Shown one piece after another: positions 43,071 to 52,213 of a stretch of 64,000 bases of DNA. The stretch spans positions 2,046,001 through 2,110,000 of the forward strand of contig NZ_CP107995.1 in assembly GCF_036116635.1 (NCBI RefSeq), given 5' to 3'. Origin of the DNA: Amycolatopsis sp. NBC_00345. Its GTDB lineage: Bacteria; Actinomycetota; Actinomycetes; Mycobacteriales; Pseudonocardiaceae. The notes beneath the pieces were generated by a model. The model did no database searches. It was not told the origin of the DNA and worked only from the letters and a program-made list of their open reading frames with translations. A program made the position numbers and the translations under genes. The first letter of the stretch is position 1; each line of letters begins with the position of its first letter.

Positions 43071-44107
43071 CGAGTTCGACCGACACCGGGGTGACCGTGG
43101 CGCAGCTGCACGGGATGACCCGGGGCTTCATGAACACCAGCCTGTTGCGGACCGGGGTCGAGCTGGGCGTGTTCGACGCCCTCGCGGACGGCCCGCGCTC
43201 GGCGGAGGAGCTCACCGGCCGCCTCGGCACCCATCCGCGCGGCACCCGGGTGCTGCTCAACGCGCTGGCCGCGATCGGCCTGCTGCGCGTCGAGGGCGAA
43301 CGCTACCTGCTGCCGCCCGGCGGCGCGGAACTGCTGGTGAGCACCGGCTCCGGCTACTTCGGCAACGCGGTCCGGCTCGGCGCCACGGACTGGGAGTGGG
43401 ACGCGCACAAGCGGCTGGCCGACACCGTCCGCAAGGGCGGCCCGGTGCTGGAGCACAACGCCGAGGACAGCGAGTTCTCCTACTTCACCCTGTGGGCCGA
43501 GCACAGCAAGGACTCCTCGTTCAACATCGACGGGGCGGACGCGCTGGCTGCGTCACTGGCACCCTGGGTGGCAGAACGGTCCACAGTGGACGTTCTGGAC
43601 ATCGGCTGCGGCTCCGGCTACTACGGGTTCGCCCTGGCCAAGCGGGAACCGCGGGCCCAGCTGGTGGAACTCGACCGGTCCGAGGGTGTCGTCGAGCTGG
43701 CGCGCAAGCACGCGGAGGAACTCGGCCTGGCCGACCGGGCCACGTTCCTCGCGGCGGACGCCTTCGCCGACCCGCTCGGCGGGCCGTACGACCTGGTCCT
43801 GATCGCGAACACCCTGCACCACTTCTCCGCGGAGCAGTGCACGCAGCTGCTGGGTCGGGTCTCGGAGGTGCTCAAGCCCGGCGGCCGGGTCGCGGTGTTC
43901 GGCCACGTCTACGTCGACGACGTGGCCCCGGCCGACAACCCGGTGCAGCACATCTTCTCGTTGATCATGCTCACCATGACCGAGGGCGGGGAGGCGCACT
44001 CGCTGCGCAGCTACCGGGAAATGCTGGCGGCCACCGGTTTCGGCGAGCCCCAGCTGGAGCCGCTGACGAAGACCCGGTACAAGTTCTTCGTCGCGGACAA
44101 GCTCTGA
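43067..44107 (+). CDS. SAM-dependent methyltransferase (polyketide C/O-methyltransferase type)
   Basis: 346 aa. An N-terminal winged-helix dimerisation region (TRGFMNTSLLRTGVELGVFD, HPRGTRVLLNALAAIGLL) precedes a class I SAM domain with VLDIGCGSGYYGFALAK (about residue 175) and LIANTLHHFSAEQ. The layout matches methyltransferases acting on aromatic polyketide skeletons, for example OxyF- and MtmMII-like enzymes. It is translationally coupled to the upstream glycosyltransferase. C- versus O-methylation cannot be decided from sequence. Confidence 0.88.
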   Translation: MTSSTDTGVTVAQLHGMTRGFMNTSLLRTGVELGVFDALADGPRSAEELTGRLGTHPRGTRVLLNALAAIGLLRVEGERYLLPPGGAELLVSTGSGYFGNAVRLGATDWEWDAHKRLADTVRKGGPVLEHNAEDSEFSYFTLWAEHSKDSSFNIDGADALAASLAPWVAERSTVDVLDIGCGSGYYGFALAKREPRAQLVELDRSEGVVELARKHAEELGLADRATFLAADAFADPLGGPYDLVLIANTLHHFSAEQCTQLLGRVSEVLKPGGRVAVFGHVYVDDVAPADNPVQHIFSLIMLTMTEGGEAHSLRSYREMLAATGFGEPQLEPLTKTRYKFFVADKL

Positions 44108-44111
44108 AACC

Positions 44112-44146
44112 GGCGCCGTGCGCGGTTTCCGGCCGCGCACGGCGCC
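44112..44146 (+). terminator. Intra-operon hairpin
   Basis: A perfect 14-bp stem (GGCGCCGTGCGCGG / CCGCGCACGGCGCC, 7-nt loop) starts 5 nt after the methyltransferase stop and ends 26 nt before the aldo/keto reductase start. Both genes are on the plus strand, so it may act as a partial terminator or processing site. Confidence 0.65.
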
Positions 44147-44172
44147 TTCAGCCACTGCCAGGGAGGCAAACC

Positions 44173-45012
<840 letters not shown>

Positions 45013-45017
45013 ACGCG

Positions 45018-45065
45018 AAACGACGAACCGGGTGCCTGCTCGAACAGGCACCCGGTTCGTCGTTT
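45018..45065. terminator. Bidirectional terminator
   Basis: A 21-bp perfect stem with a 6-nt loop (arms 45018-45038 and 45045-45065, A-rich at one end, T-rich at the other) fills the gap between the convergent aldo/keto reductase and glycosyltransferase genes. It has the A-tract/T-tract layout of a two-way intrinsic terminator. Confidence 0.93.
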
Positions 45066-45073
45066 ACGGCGTT

Positions 45074-46234
45074 TCAGCCCGCCAGCCGGGCGACCACCTC
45101 GGCCGGCGTCGGCTGGGCCAGCATCTGCGCGCGCAGCCGGGCCGCGTTGTCCGAAAAGGACTGTCCGGTGAGGACGGACCGGACGGCGGCGCGGATCGAC
45201 GGCACGTCGATCGAAGTCCCGGTGAGGTGCAGGCCCGCCCCGGTCGGCGCCAGCCGCTCGCCGTTGAGGTCCAGCTCGGGGATCTGCGTGAGAGCCACCT
45301 GCGGGACGCCGTAGCAGGCGGCGGTCAGGGTGGTGAGCGCGCCGCCGTGGTGGACCACGGCCGCGCACCGCGGCAGGACCGCGTGCACCGGCAGGTTGTC
45401 CACGACGCGGACGGACGGCGGAACCGGCCCGAGCAGCTCGCGCTGCGCGGGCGTGGCGGCCACCACGACCTCGACGTCGAGCCCGGCCAGCGCTTCGAGC
45501 ACCTGCGGGACCAGGAACAGGGTCAGCCCGCCGAGGTCGTTCGACGTCAGCCCCCAGGTCACGCAGACGCGCGGCCGTTCGGGCGGGGTCTCGGTCCACG
45601 GCGGGGCGGCGCCCGGCCCGTTGTACGGGATGTAGCGGATCGGCAGGGTCGAGCCCGCGGGCGGCGGCTGCATCGCGGCCGGCGCGGGATCGAGCGTCCA
45701 GGTCGCGGGGTCCCCGTCGACGGCGACGCCGTGCCGTTCGAACATGCCCAGGAATCCCGGCATACCGGGGAGTTCCGCGGCGCCCTCGGCGGAGCCCAGG
45801 GTGTCCGGGCCCCACAGGTGCCGGGCCGAGGGCACGCCGAGCACCCCGGCCGTGACCAGCGCCCCGGGCGACATCGGATCGCCGATGACCAGGTCGGGCC
45901 GCCACGAGCGGCCGAACGCGACGAGGTCGTCGGTCATCGCGTCCACCGCCTCGGCCATTTCGGCGAGCGCGCCGGCACCCGCCGCGTCGTCGGTGTAGCC
46001 CGACGGCGCGGCCTCGTCCGCGGCGGGCAGCGCGAGCAGCTTGCGGCGGATGGCGAGCAGGTCCCGGTCCGGTCCAACGGCCACCGGCTGGATGCCGGAC
46101 CGCGCGATGACGCCGGTGATCGCGGGCTGCCCGGCCGCGCGCACCTCGTGCCCGGCCGCCCGGAACGCCCAGGCGAGCGGAACCATCGGGAAGTAGTGCG
46201 TCGGGCGCGCCGACGTGGCGAAGAGAACCTTCAC
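45074..46234 (-). CDS. GT1 antibiotic glycosyltransferase
   Basis: 386 aa. Starts VKVLFATSARPTHYFPMVPL (acceptor-site His), with PRVCVTWGLTSNDLGGL and the nucleotide-sugar motif CAAVVHHGGALTTLTAACYG in the donor domain. The GTG at 46234 sits behind GAGGAG; an in-frame ATG at 46246 overlaps that site. It is single in its transcription unit, bordered by the terminator at 45018 and by the repeat element at 46270. One of four transferases, so up to four sugars are expected. Confidence 0.91.
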   Translation of the reverse strand: MKVLFATSARPTHYFPMVPLAWAFRAAGHEVRAAGQPAITGVIARSGIQPVAVGPDRDLLAIRRKLLALPAADEAAPSGYTDDAAGAGALAEMAEAVDAMTDDLVAFGRSWRPDLVIGDPMSPGALVTAGVLGVPSARHLWGPDTLGSAEGAAELPGMPGFLGMFERHGVAVDGDPATWTLDPAPAAMQPPPAGSTLPIRYIPYNGPGAAPPWTETPPERPRVCVTWGLTSNDLGGLTLFLVPQVLEALAGLDVEVVVAATPAQRELLGPVPPSVRVVDNLPVHAVLPRCAAVVHHGGALTTLTAACYGVPQVALTQIPELDLNGERLAPTGAGLHLTGTSIDVPSIRAAVRSVLTGQSFSDNAARLRAQMLAQPTPAEVVARLAG

Positions 46235-46269
46235 GACGCTCCTCATGTCTTGTGACTCCGGCGTTTTTT

Positions 46270-46354
46270 GCGCCCCAATGTGGCGTTCGGTGCGTCCAAC
46301 GCACCCAATGTGGCGTTCGGTGCGTTCAACGCACCCAATGCCACATTGGGGCGC
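46270..46354. repeat. Intergenic tandem/inverted repeat element
   Basis: Two perfect-phase 30-bp direct repeats (46274-46303 and 46304-46333, each beginning CCCAATGTGGCGTTCGG and differing at one base) are followed by a partial third copy. The ends are an exact 14-bp inverted repeat, GCGCCCCAATGTGG and CCACATTGGGGCGC. Each unit also contains a small GGTGCGT/ACGCACC hairpin. It lies between two minus-strand genes. I have the impression such elements are common between genes of Amycolatopsis. Confidence 0.85.
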
Positions 46355-46420
46355 TCCCGGCCAAGCCGGAGGTGGAGCACGGCGGCCAGGCAGAGAGAGC
46401 GTGATCGCGCGGCACCGGGC

Positions 46421-47563
46421 TCAGTTCGGGCGCTTGCGCGGGATCCAGCTCGGCAGCGTGCCCTCGGCGTTCATCTTCTTCTCGATCACCAGCAGGTTGT
46501 GGTAGAAGTGCAGCGCGAAGATCGAGCGGTCGGTGTCCTGGGCGGCCCGGGCCTCCGGCGGGATCAGCTCCTCGTGGTTGAGGCCGTCGATCAGCTCCTT
46601 GGTGAAGCCGACACTCGTGCCGGGGTCGGTCAGCGCGTCGCTGGTTCCGCCGAACGACGGCCAGTACGAGGTCTGCATGTCCTCGATGACGTAGAGCCCG
46701 CCCATCCGCACGTGCGGGAACAGGTGCTTGAACGAGGTGATGATGTCGGACGAGCAGTGGCTGCCGTCGTCGATCACGATGTCCAGCGGCCCGGTCTCGG
46801 CGACCAGCTCGGCCAGGAAGGCCGGATCGCTCTGGTCGCCCTTGAGCACCTTGATCCGCTGCTGGGCCAGCGATTCCTTCTCGACGATGTCGACGCCGTA
46901 GATCATGCCGCGGTGGAAGTAGCGTTTCCAGGTGCGCAGCGAACCGCCGCCGGACTGCGGGTCGTCGTAGCCGCCGACGCCGATTTCCACGACGGTCGCC
47001 GGGATTTCGCGGAACCGGGAGAAGTGCTCGTCGTAGCGCGGCAGGTAGTAGTGCAGGCCCCATTTGTCGGAGCCGAACCGCAGCGACAGCTCCGGCAGGT
47101 CGTGCGTGATGTCCTCGGCGCCGCGCAGCAGGCGCCGCACCGTGGTGAACACCCACGGCTGCTGGAACAGCGAACCCGGTTCCTCGAGGTGGTTCCAGGT
47201 GATCACCCTGGTCGGGCTGTTTCGCCGCACACTCGGGCCGAAGACCGCGCGCACGAGGTCGGTCAGGTCCTGCGTCACGACCGCCTGCGGTTCGGCGTCG
47301 CCGTCGATCCGGTGCAGCACATCACCTTTGGCGATGGTCAGCTCGTGCCGCACGAGACCGCCGTCGAACCGGAGGTCGAAGCGGGCGGTGATCGGCGGGT
47401 AGTCGAGCAGCTCGCCGAAGTCGGCGCGGCTGACGAGTTCGTCGATCAGCAGGTCGGCGGCGTGCTCGGCGCCGATACCGCGCACGGTGGACGTGATCGC
47501 GTCGTCGTCCGTGTCCGCGGCGGCGATCAGGCCCCGCACGGTGCTTGGGGACGTGTCGGCCAT
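46421..47563 (-). CDS. MycE/ElmM-type sugar O-methyltransferase
   Basis: 380 aa from the ATG at 47563 behind GGAGGAAG. The N-terminal ~150 residues (VRGLIAAADTDDDAI, LIDELVSRADFGELLDYPP, HELTIAKGDVLHRIDG) match the auxiliary oligomerisation domain of MycE-like enzymes. The catalytic domain has ATVVEIGVGGYDDPQSGGGS, GVDIVEKESL, DIVIDDGSHCSSDII and YVIEDMQTSYWP, with the metal-binding acidic residues. Relatives methylate the 2- or 3-OH of rhamnose or deoxyallose-type sugars. With the TylF-like enzyme it predicts di-O-methylated sugar. Confidence 0.92.
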   Translation of the reverse strand: MADTSPSTVRGLIAAADTDDDAITSTVRGIGAEHAADLLIDELVSRADFGELLDYPPITARFDLRFDGGLVRHELTIAKGDVLHRIDGDAEPQAVVTQDLTDLVRAVFGPSVRRNSPTRVITWNHLEEPGSLFQQPWVFTTVRRLLRGAEDITHDLPELSLRFGSDKWGLHYYLPRYDEHFSRFREIPATVVEIGVGGYDDPQSGGGSLRTWKRYFHRGMIYGVDIVEKESLAQQRIKVLKGDQSDPAFLAELVAETGPLDIVIDDGSHCSSDIITSFKHLFPHVRMGGLYVIEDMQTSYWPSFGGTSDALTDPGTSVGFTKELIDGLNHEELIPPEARAAQDTDRSIFALHFYHNLLVIEKKMNAEGTLPSWIPRKRPN

Positions 47564-47616
47564 GTCGCTTCCTCCAGCTGCTCCGGTGATGGTGCGGCCG
47601 ACTCTGGTCCGGCCGG

Positions 47617-47671
47617 CTCGAAGCCCGGTCGACGTTCCGTGCACCGCTGCGGGTTCGAGCCGGTTTCCACC
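47617..47671. promoter_or_regulatory. SARP-box-like 11-nt phased repeats
   Basis: The divergent region between the MycE-like gene and the SDR at 47719 contains successive 11-mers CTCGAAGCCCG, GTCGACGTTCC, GTGCACCGCTG, CGGGTTCGAGC and CGGTTTCCACC. Four of five share TCGA or TTC(G/C)A cores at the same phase. Confidence 0.55.
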
Positions 47672-47718
47672 GGCCGCCGTTACCTTCGCCGCGACGGCGA
47701 GGGAAAGGACAGGCCGAA

Positions 47719-48480
47719 ATGGACAGTGGACTGGACGGCAAGGTCGTGCTGGTGACCGGCGCGAGTTCGGGGATCGGGCTGGCGGCGGCGCGGGCGTTTT
47801 CCGCCGAGGGGGCCAAAATCGCGCTCACCTACGCGTCCGATGCCGACGGGGCGGCGCGGATCGCCGAGGAGCTCGGCGCGGCCGGGGACCGGGCCTTGGC
47901 CGTCCGCTACCGGCTCGGCGAGCCGGATTCGCCGGCGGAGGCGGTGGAAACGGTGCGACGGCGCTGGGGCGGGCCGGACGTGCTCGTCGCCAACGCGGTC
48001 CGGCGGACCGGCCGGCGGGCACCCGGCACGCGCCACGAGGACGTCGACCCGGCGGCGTGGCGCGAGGCGCTCGAAGACAACCTCGCCGACACGCTGCGGA
48101 CGGTCCAGCTGGTGCTGCCGCACATGCGGGACGCGGGCTGGGGCCGGATCGTGCTGGTGTCCTCGCACGTGGCGCACGACGGCGCGCGGGGGCAGGAGTT
48201 CTACGCGGCGGCCAAAGCGGCACTGCACGGGTACAGCCGCAGCCTCGCCTGGGACGTGAGCGCGGACGGGATCCTGGTCAACTCGGTGTGCCCCGGGCTC
48301 ACCACGACCGACGGGGTCCTCGCGAACCTGCCGGCCGGGGTGCTCGACCGCGAACGGCAGCGGACCCCGACCGGCAGGCTGAGCACCCCCGGGGAGATCG
48401 CGAACGCGATCGTGTTCCTCGGGTCGGCGGCGAACGGTCACATCACCGGCGAGACGCTCACTGTGGCCGGCGGCCGGTGA
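47719..48480 (+). CDS. FabG-like short-chain dehydrogenase/reductase
   Basis: 253 aa. TGASSGIGLAAARAF nucleotide loop, NAV in place of NAG, and a standard Ser-Tyr-Lys site: VSSHVAHDGARGQEFYAAAK (YxxxK). It resembles sugar or polyketide ketoreductases of the FabG family. It is single on the plus strand and its 3' end overlaps the 3' end of the convergent TetR gene by 23 nt. A role in deoxysugar 3- or 4-keto reduction is plausible; C-9 polyketide reduction is less so. Confidence 0.88.
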   Translation: MDSGLDGKVVLVTGASSGIGLAAARAFSAEGAKIALTYASDADGAARIAEELGAAGDRALAVRYRLGEPDSPAEAVETVRRRWGGPDVLVANAVRRTGRRAPGTRHEDVDPAAWREALEDNLADTLRTVQLVLPHMRDAGWGRIVLVSSHVAHDGARGQEFYAAAKAALHGYSRSLAWDVSADGILVNSVCPGLTTTDGVLANLPAGVLDRERQRTPTGRLSTPGEIANAIVFLGSAANGHITGETLTVAGGR

Positions 48481-49207
48481 TCCGCGCGGCGATGCCGTCG
48501 AGCAGGCAGTCGAGGCCGAGCCGGAAGCCGGCTTCGGTCTCGGCGTGCTTGGCGCCCGCCTGCAGGAACCGTGCATAGGACGGGTAGTCGCCACTGGCGA
48601 TCACGCCGCCGAGGAACTGCCCGACGATCCGGTGCACCTGCTCGTGGTCCCAGGTGTCGGCCTCGCCGGGGCTGGACAGCTCCTCCTCGGCGTCGGTGAG
48701 TGACGCGCCGCCGACGTAGCCCGAGATCAGGCTGACGTACCCCATCGCCTCGGTGATGTCCGGGACCACGTCTTCCAGCGTGGCCACCGCGACATCCAGG
48801 AACCGCATCGAGTTCGGCCCGAACAGCGGGCGGGTGTGCAGCGCGGCGGCGAACCACCGGTGCCGCCGCTGCGCCGCGCGCAACGCCAGCGCGATCTCCC
48901 GCAGATCCGCCCGGTAGTCCCCGGAATTCCCGGCCGGCGGCAGCGCCTCGCCGAACGCGGTGTCGAGCGCCACGTCGACCAGGTCGCAGTCGAGCCAGAT
49001 GTGGTGCGGCAGGGAGGGGGCCCGGGAGCCCAGCACCGCGCCCGCCCGCTCGATCGTCACCGCGTCCAGGCCCTCGCGGTCCGCGATCCCGACCGCGACC
49101 TCGGCGATCTCCGCCCGGCTCAGCGGCGGGTCGAGGTCCTCCGGCTCCGGCCGGGCCCAGTAGAGGTCCGTCAGCCGCGGACGGGACTCGGTGTCCTCGG
49201 TGGTCAT
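48458..49207 (-). CDS. TetR-family regulator with TetR_C-type domain
   Basis: 249 aa. An N-terminal helix-turn-helix region, SRAEIAEVAVGIADREGLDA followed by SRAPSLPHHIW, resembles a slightly divergent TetR DNA-binding domain; the remainder is helical (LREIALALRAAQRRHRWFAAAL, MGYVSLISGYVGGASLTDAE) like TetR_C. The ATG at 49207 overlaps the upstream glycosyltransferase stop, so it is co-translated with it. It may sense the polyketide or intermediates. Which promoter it binds is unknown. Confidence 0.83.
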   Translation of the reverse strand: MTTEDTESRPRLTDLYWARPEPEDLDPPLSRAEIAEVAVGIADREGLDAVTIERAGAVLGSRAPSLPHHIWLDCDLVDVALDTAFGEALPPAGNSGDYRADLREIALALRAAQRRHRWFAAALHTRPLFGPNSMRFLDVAVATLEDVVPDITEAMGYVSLISGYVGGASLTDAEEELSSPGEADTWDHEQVHRIVGQFLGGVIASGDYPSYARFLQAGAKHAETEAGFRLGLDCLLDGIAARITGRRPQ

Positions 49208-50451
49208 CGTTCTCCTTCGGTGTGCTCCGCCGGGCGGACGAGGTTTTCCAGTGCGCGCACGGTGTCCATCGGGGTCGGCTGCCCGGCCATCGCGTCCCGC
49301 AGCCGCTCCGCACCGTCCTGATAGGACGGATCGCCGAGCAGCGCGGCGACCTCGTCCCGCAGCAGCGCGACCCCGGCGTCGCCTTCGGGGATCTCGAAGT
49401 TGTGCAGATGCCGGCCCGCGCCGGTGGCCGCGAGCCGGATGCCGTTGATCGACGGCTCGGGCCGCCGGGTGATCCCGAGCTGGGGCACCCCGGCCGCCAC
49501 CGCGGTCAGCGTGGTGCCCGCCCCGCCGTGGTGGACCACCGCGTCGCAGCTCGGCAGGACCGCGTTGAGCGGAACGGAGATCAGCGTCCGGGTGCCTCCG
49601 GGCAGTTCGCCCGCGAGATCCCGCAGGGTGGCGTTCATCGCCACCACCACCTCGGCGTCGAGGCCCGTCACCGCGTCGATCACCTGCCGGAACAGCGCGA
49701 CCATCTGGGCCCCCAGCATCATCGAGGTGGACGCGCCCCAGGTCACGCACACGCGCCGCCGCCGGGGCGGGTCGAACAGCCAGTCCGGGATGGTGCCCTG
49801 GCCGTTGTAGGAGATGTAGCGCTGGCCGAAGCAGGGCGCGCCGTCGATCGGGTACCGCATGCCCGGCGGGCACGGGTCGACCCAGGCCGAGGGCTCCGCC
49901 CGGACCTGGGCGCCGACCCGCTCGAACAGCGCCTGGTAGCCGGGCAGCGGTTCGGTGCCGAGCCCGCGCAGGTGGATGCGCTGGGGACCGGGGCTGCCCC
50001 ACAGGTGACTGACGTTCGGCACGCCCAGCGCCGCCGCGACGACCGGGCCGGCGAAGCTGACCGCGTCGTGCACGACCAGGTCGGGCCGCCATTCCCGGGC
50101 GTAGCCGACGAGGTCGTCGATCATCGCCTCGGCCATGGTGAACTGCAGGCCGGCGATGTTCTCCAGCAGCGCATGGTGGCCCTCGTCGAGCCGGTCGGGG
50201 CGCACCGGCCAGTCGTCCGGCCAGCGTTCCTGCTCGTGCCAGGACTTCAGCCGGCCGGCGGTGGAGATGCCGGCCAGGTCGATGTCCTTGCCGACCGGAA
50301 CGGCGGGCAGGCCGGAGCCCACGATCGCGTCCACGAGCGAAGGGGTGCTCGCGACCCGCACCTCGTGCCCGGCGACCCGGCACGCCCACTCCAGCGGAAC
50401 CATCTGGAAATGGTGTGATGCCAACGGAAACGTCACGAACAGGATGCGCAT
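49204..50451 (-). CDS. GT1 antibiotic glycosyltransferase
   Basis: 415 aa. MRILFVTFPLASHHFQMVPL with the acceptor-site His, RRVCVTWGASTSMMLGAQM, and CDAVVHHGGAGTTLTAVAAG as the canonical nucleotide-sugar motif. It heads an operon with the TetR-type gene. The 190-bp region upstream is shared with the divergent PadR gene and contains SARP-like repeats (50506-50538) as well as the PadR iterons. Confidence 0.92.
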   Translation of the reverse strand: MRILFVTFPLASHHFQMVPLEWACRVAGHEVRVASTPSLVDAIVGSGLPAVPVGKDIDLAGISTAGRLKSWHEQERWPDDWPVRPDRLDEGHHALLENIAGLQFTMAEAMIDDLVGYAREWRPDLVVHDAVSFAGPVVAAALGVPNVSHLWGSPGPQRIHLRGLGTEPLPGYQALFERVGAQVRAEPSAWVDPCPPGMRYPIDGAPCFGQRYISYNGQGTIPDWLFDPPRRRRVCVTWGASTSMMLGAQMVALFRQVIDAVTGLDAEVVVAMNATLRDLAGELPGGTRTLISVPLNAVLPSCDAVVHHGGAGTTLTAVAAGVPQLGITRRPEPSINGIRLAATGAGRHLHNFEIPEGDAGVALLRDEVAALLGDPSYQDGAERLRDAMAGQPTPMDTVRALENLVRPAEHTEGER

Positions 50452-50505
50452 CGGCCCCGTCCTCCTGCGGCTGTCGGATTGGCTTGGCCGAAGGCTGGCC
50501 CCGGC

Positions 50506-50538
50506 GGCTCGAACGAGAGTCCAGGAAGGCTCGCGAGG
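50506..50538. promoter_or_regulatory. SARP-box-like 11-nt phased repeats
   Basis: GGCTCGAACGA, GAGTCCAGGAA and GGCTCGCGAGG are three consecutive 11-mers about 55 nt upstream of the glycosyltransferase start (minus strand). The first and third share GGCTCG at 22-nt spacing. Confidence 0.5.
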
Positions 50539-50578
50539 CCGCGGGCAGCCTCCGGGCACCGGCGGCGCCGGAACCAAC

Positions 50579-50608
50579 TTGACAACATGAATCTAATGAC
50601 GTGATACT
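50579..50608 (+). promoter_or_regulatory. Sigma-70-like promoter of the padR-exporter operon
   Basis: TTGACA at 50579-50584 and GATACT at 50603-50608, with an 18-nt spacer, give one of the best vegetative promoter matches in the window. It points toward the PadR gene and is covered by the iteron array starting at 50588, as expected for a repressed promoter. Confidence 0.7.
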
Positions 50609-50657
50609 AACAACCTGAAGTTAGTGACAGGAAGCTAATGACGTGAATCTAACGCGA
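50588..50657 (+). repeat. Five 14-bp iterons overlapping promoter and PadR start codon
   Basis: Tandem 14-mers: TGAATCTAATGACG, TGATACTAACAACC, TGAAGTTAGTGACA, GGAAGCTAATGACG, TGAATCTAACGCGA. They cover the -10 box, the ribosome-binding site (AGGAAG) and the GTG start at 50643. The third unit is inverted in its core (GTTAG versus CTAAC), so paired sites also form short palindromes such as CTAAC-N8-GTTAG. Most likely an operator array for the PadR protein encoded immediately downstream. Confidence 0.75.
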
Positions 50658-51221
50658 CTGATGACCCTCGGGCTGCTGGCGAGCGGCGGCCCGCAGCACG
50701 GACACGAGATCCGGCTCCACGCCGAACGAAGCAACGTCAGCGCGTGGGGCGGGGTGAGCGTGGGCGCGCTGCACCGCGAGCTCAAGACCATGGACGGCGT
50801 GGGCATGATCGAGGCGGTGCTCACCGAGTCGGTGAACGGCCGCCCGCCCCGCACGATCTACCGGATCACCGAAAAGGGCCGGGAAGAACTGCACGCGCTG
50901 CGCACCGCGGCGATCAGTGAGCCGCACCTGGGGCCGGACCGGCTCGGAGTGGCGCTGCTGTTCGGCATGATCAGCGACGCGGAGGTGCTGGCCGGGCTGC
51001 TGCGCCAGCGCCGGGCGAAGCTCGTGGCCGACCGGGACGGGGTGGTCGCCGAGTGGACCCGGCTCTCGAATCTGGCCGGCGCGCTCGGCAACTTCGGCGC
51101 GAAGTCGATGTTCCGGCGCCGGCAGCTGCAAATAGAGGCCGAGGTGGCCTGGCTCGACGAATGCGAGCAGGACCTCCTGAGGGCGGTCTCGTCCACTGAC
51201 GATGAGAAGAGCAGGAGCTGA
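50643..51221 (+). CDS. PadR-family repressor of the ABC exporter
   Basis: 192 aa from a GTG at 50643. The winged helix is MTLGLLASGGPQHGHEIRLH, VSVGALHRELKTMDGVGMIE and PRTIYRITEKGREELHALR, typical of PadR; the C-terminal Vir_act_alpha_C-like helices mediate dimerisation. It lies directly before a DrrAB-type exporter (2-nt gap), an arrangement like LmrR/LadR-type control in which the drug releases the repressor. The 14-bp iterons overlapping its own start suggest autorepression. Confidence 0.92.
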   Translation: MNLTRLMTLGLLASGGPQHGHEIRLHAERSNVSAWGGVSVGALHRELKTMDGVGMIEAVLTESVNGRPPRTIYRITEKGREELHALRTAAISEPHLGPDRLGVALLFGMISDAEVLAGLLRQRRAKLVADRDGVVAEWTRLSNLAGALGNFGAKSMFRRRQLQIEAEVAWLDECEQDLLRAVSSTDDEKSRS

Positions 51222-51223
51222 GT

Positions 51224-52189
51224 ATGGAGATGATCACCGCACGCGGTCTGGCGCGGTCGTTCCAGAACAAGAAGGGCGAGACCGTCCACGCGGTCAAGGG
51301 GGTCGACTTCTCCGTGCGCACCGGGGAGATCGTCGGCTTCCTCGGCCCGAACGGCGCGGGCAAGACCACCACCCTGAAGATGCTGACCACCTTGCTGAAG
51401 CCGACCGCGGGCAGCGCCGTCGTCGCGGGCTACGACCTCGCGGCCGACCCGCAGGGCGTGCGCACAGCGATCGGCTACGTCGGGCAGTCCAGCGGCACCA
51501 GCCCGATGGCCTCGGTCCGCGAGGAGCTGGTCATGCAGGGGGAGTGTTACCGGATGTCCCGCACGGAGGCCGCGGCGCGCGCCGACGAGCTGCTGCGCGA
51601 CCTCGACCTCACCGAGCAGGCCGGCACCATGACGATGCTGCTGTCCGGCGGCCAGCGCCGCCGGCTGGACATCGCGCTCGGGCTGATCCACCGGCCGCAG
51701 CTGGTCTTCCTCGACGAGCCGAGCACCGGCCTCGACCCGCAGAGCCGCAACAACCTGTGGGACCACATCCGGCGGCTGCGCAAGGACCACGGCGCCACCG
51801 TGTTCCTCAGCACGCACTACCTCGACGAGGCGGACGCGCTGTGCGACCGCGTGCTGATCATCGACAAGGGCCGGGTCGTCGCCGAGGACAGCCCCGAAGA
51901 GCTCAAGCAGCACATGGGGCACGACACCATCAGCGTCGAGGTCGAGTCCGAAATGGACCGTGCGCGGGCGGCGCTGGAGAACCGGCTCGGCGCGCAGAAC
52001 GTCGCCGTCGAGGGCACCACGCTGCTGCTGTCCGTCGAGCACGGCAACCGCCGGATGATGGAGCTGCTGCGGATGCTCGACGAGGCGGACGTGGTGCCGC
52101 TTTCGGTCCAGGTCTCCCGCCCGAGCCTCAACGACGTCTTCCTGAACGTCACCGGCCGCTCCGCCGAACAGGCCGCGGCCACCGCCTGA
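51224..52189 (+). CDS. DrrA-like ABC exporter ATP-binding protein
   Basis: 321 aa. Walker A GFLGPNGAGKTTTLKML (about residues 38-54), signature LLSGGQRRRLDIALG, Walker B LVFLDEPSTGLDPQ and STHYLDEADALCDRV. The C-terminal ~90 residues form the DrrA-type regulatory extension (ISVEVESEMDRARAAL, SRPSLNDVFLNVTG). DrrAB pumps export anthracyclines and related aromatic polyketides, matching the cluster. Coupled to the PadR gene upstream and the permease downstream. Confidence 0.94.
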   Translation: MEMITARGLARSFQNKKGETVHAVKGVDFSVRTGEIVGFLGPNGAGKTTTLKMLTTLLKPTAGSAVVAGYDLAADPQGVRTAIGYVGQSSGTSPMASVREELVMQGECYRMSRTEAAARADELLRDLDLTEQAGTMTMLLSGGQRRRLDIALGLIHRPQLVFLDEPSTGLDPQSRNNLWDHIRRLRKDHGATVFLSTHYLDEADALCDRVLIIDKGRVVAEDSPEELKQHMGHDTISVEVESEMDRARAALENRLGAQNVAVEGTTLLLSVEHGNRRMMELLRMLDEADVVPLSVQVSRPSLNDVFLNVTGRSAEQAAATA

Positions 52190-52213
52190 GTCCCCTCACC
52201 GATAAGGACCACT

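Noticed and set aside
46270..46354. Possible CRISPR array
   Set aside because: The 30-bp units are directly adjacent with no unique spacers, and no cas genes are present.
47719..48480. ActIII-type C-9 polyketide ketoreductase
   Set aside because: FabG-like without the ActIII landmarks I know, and placed among sugar methylation genes; I left it as a general SDR.
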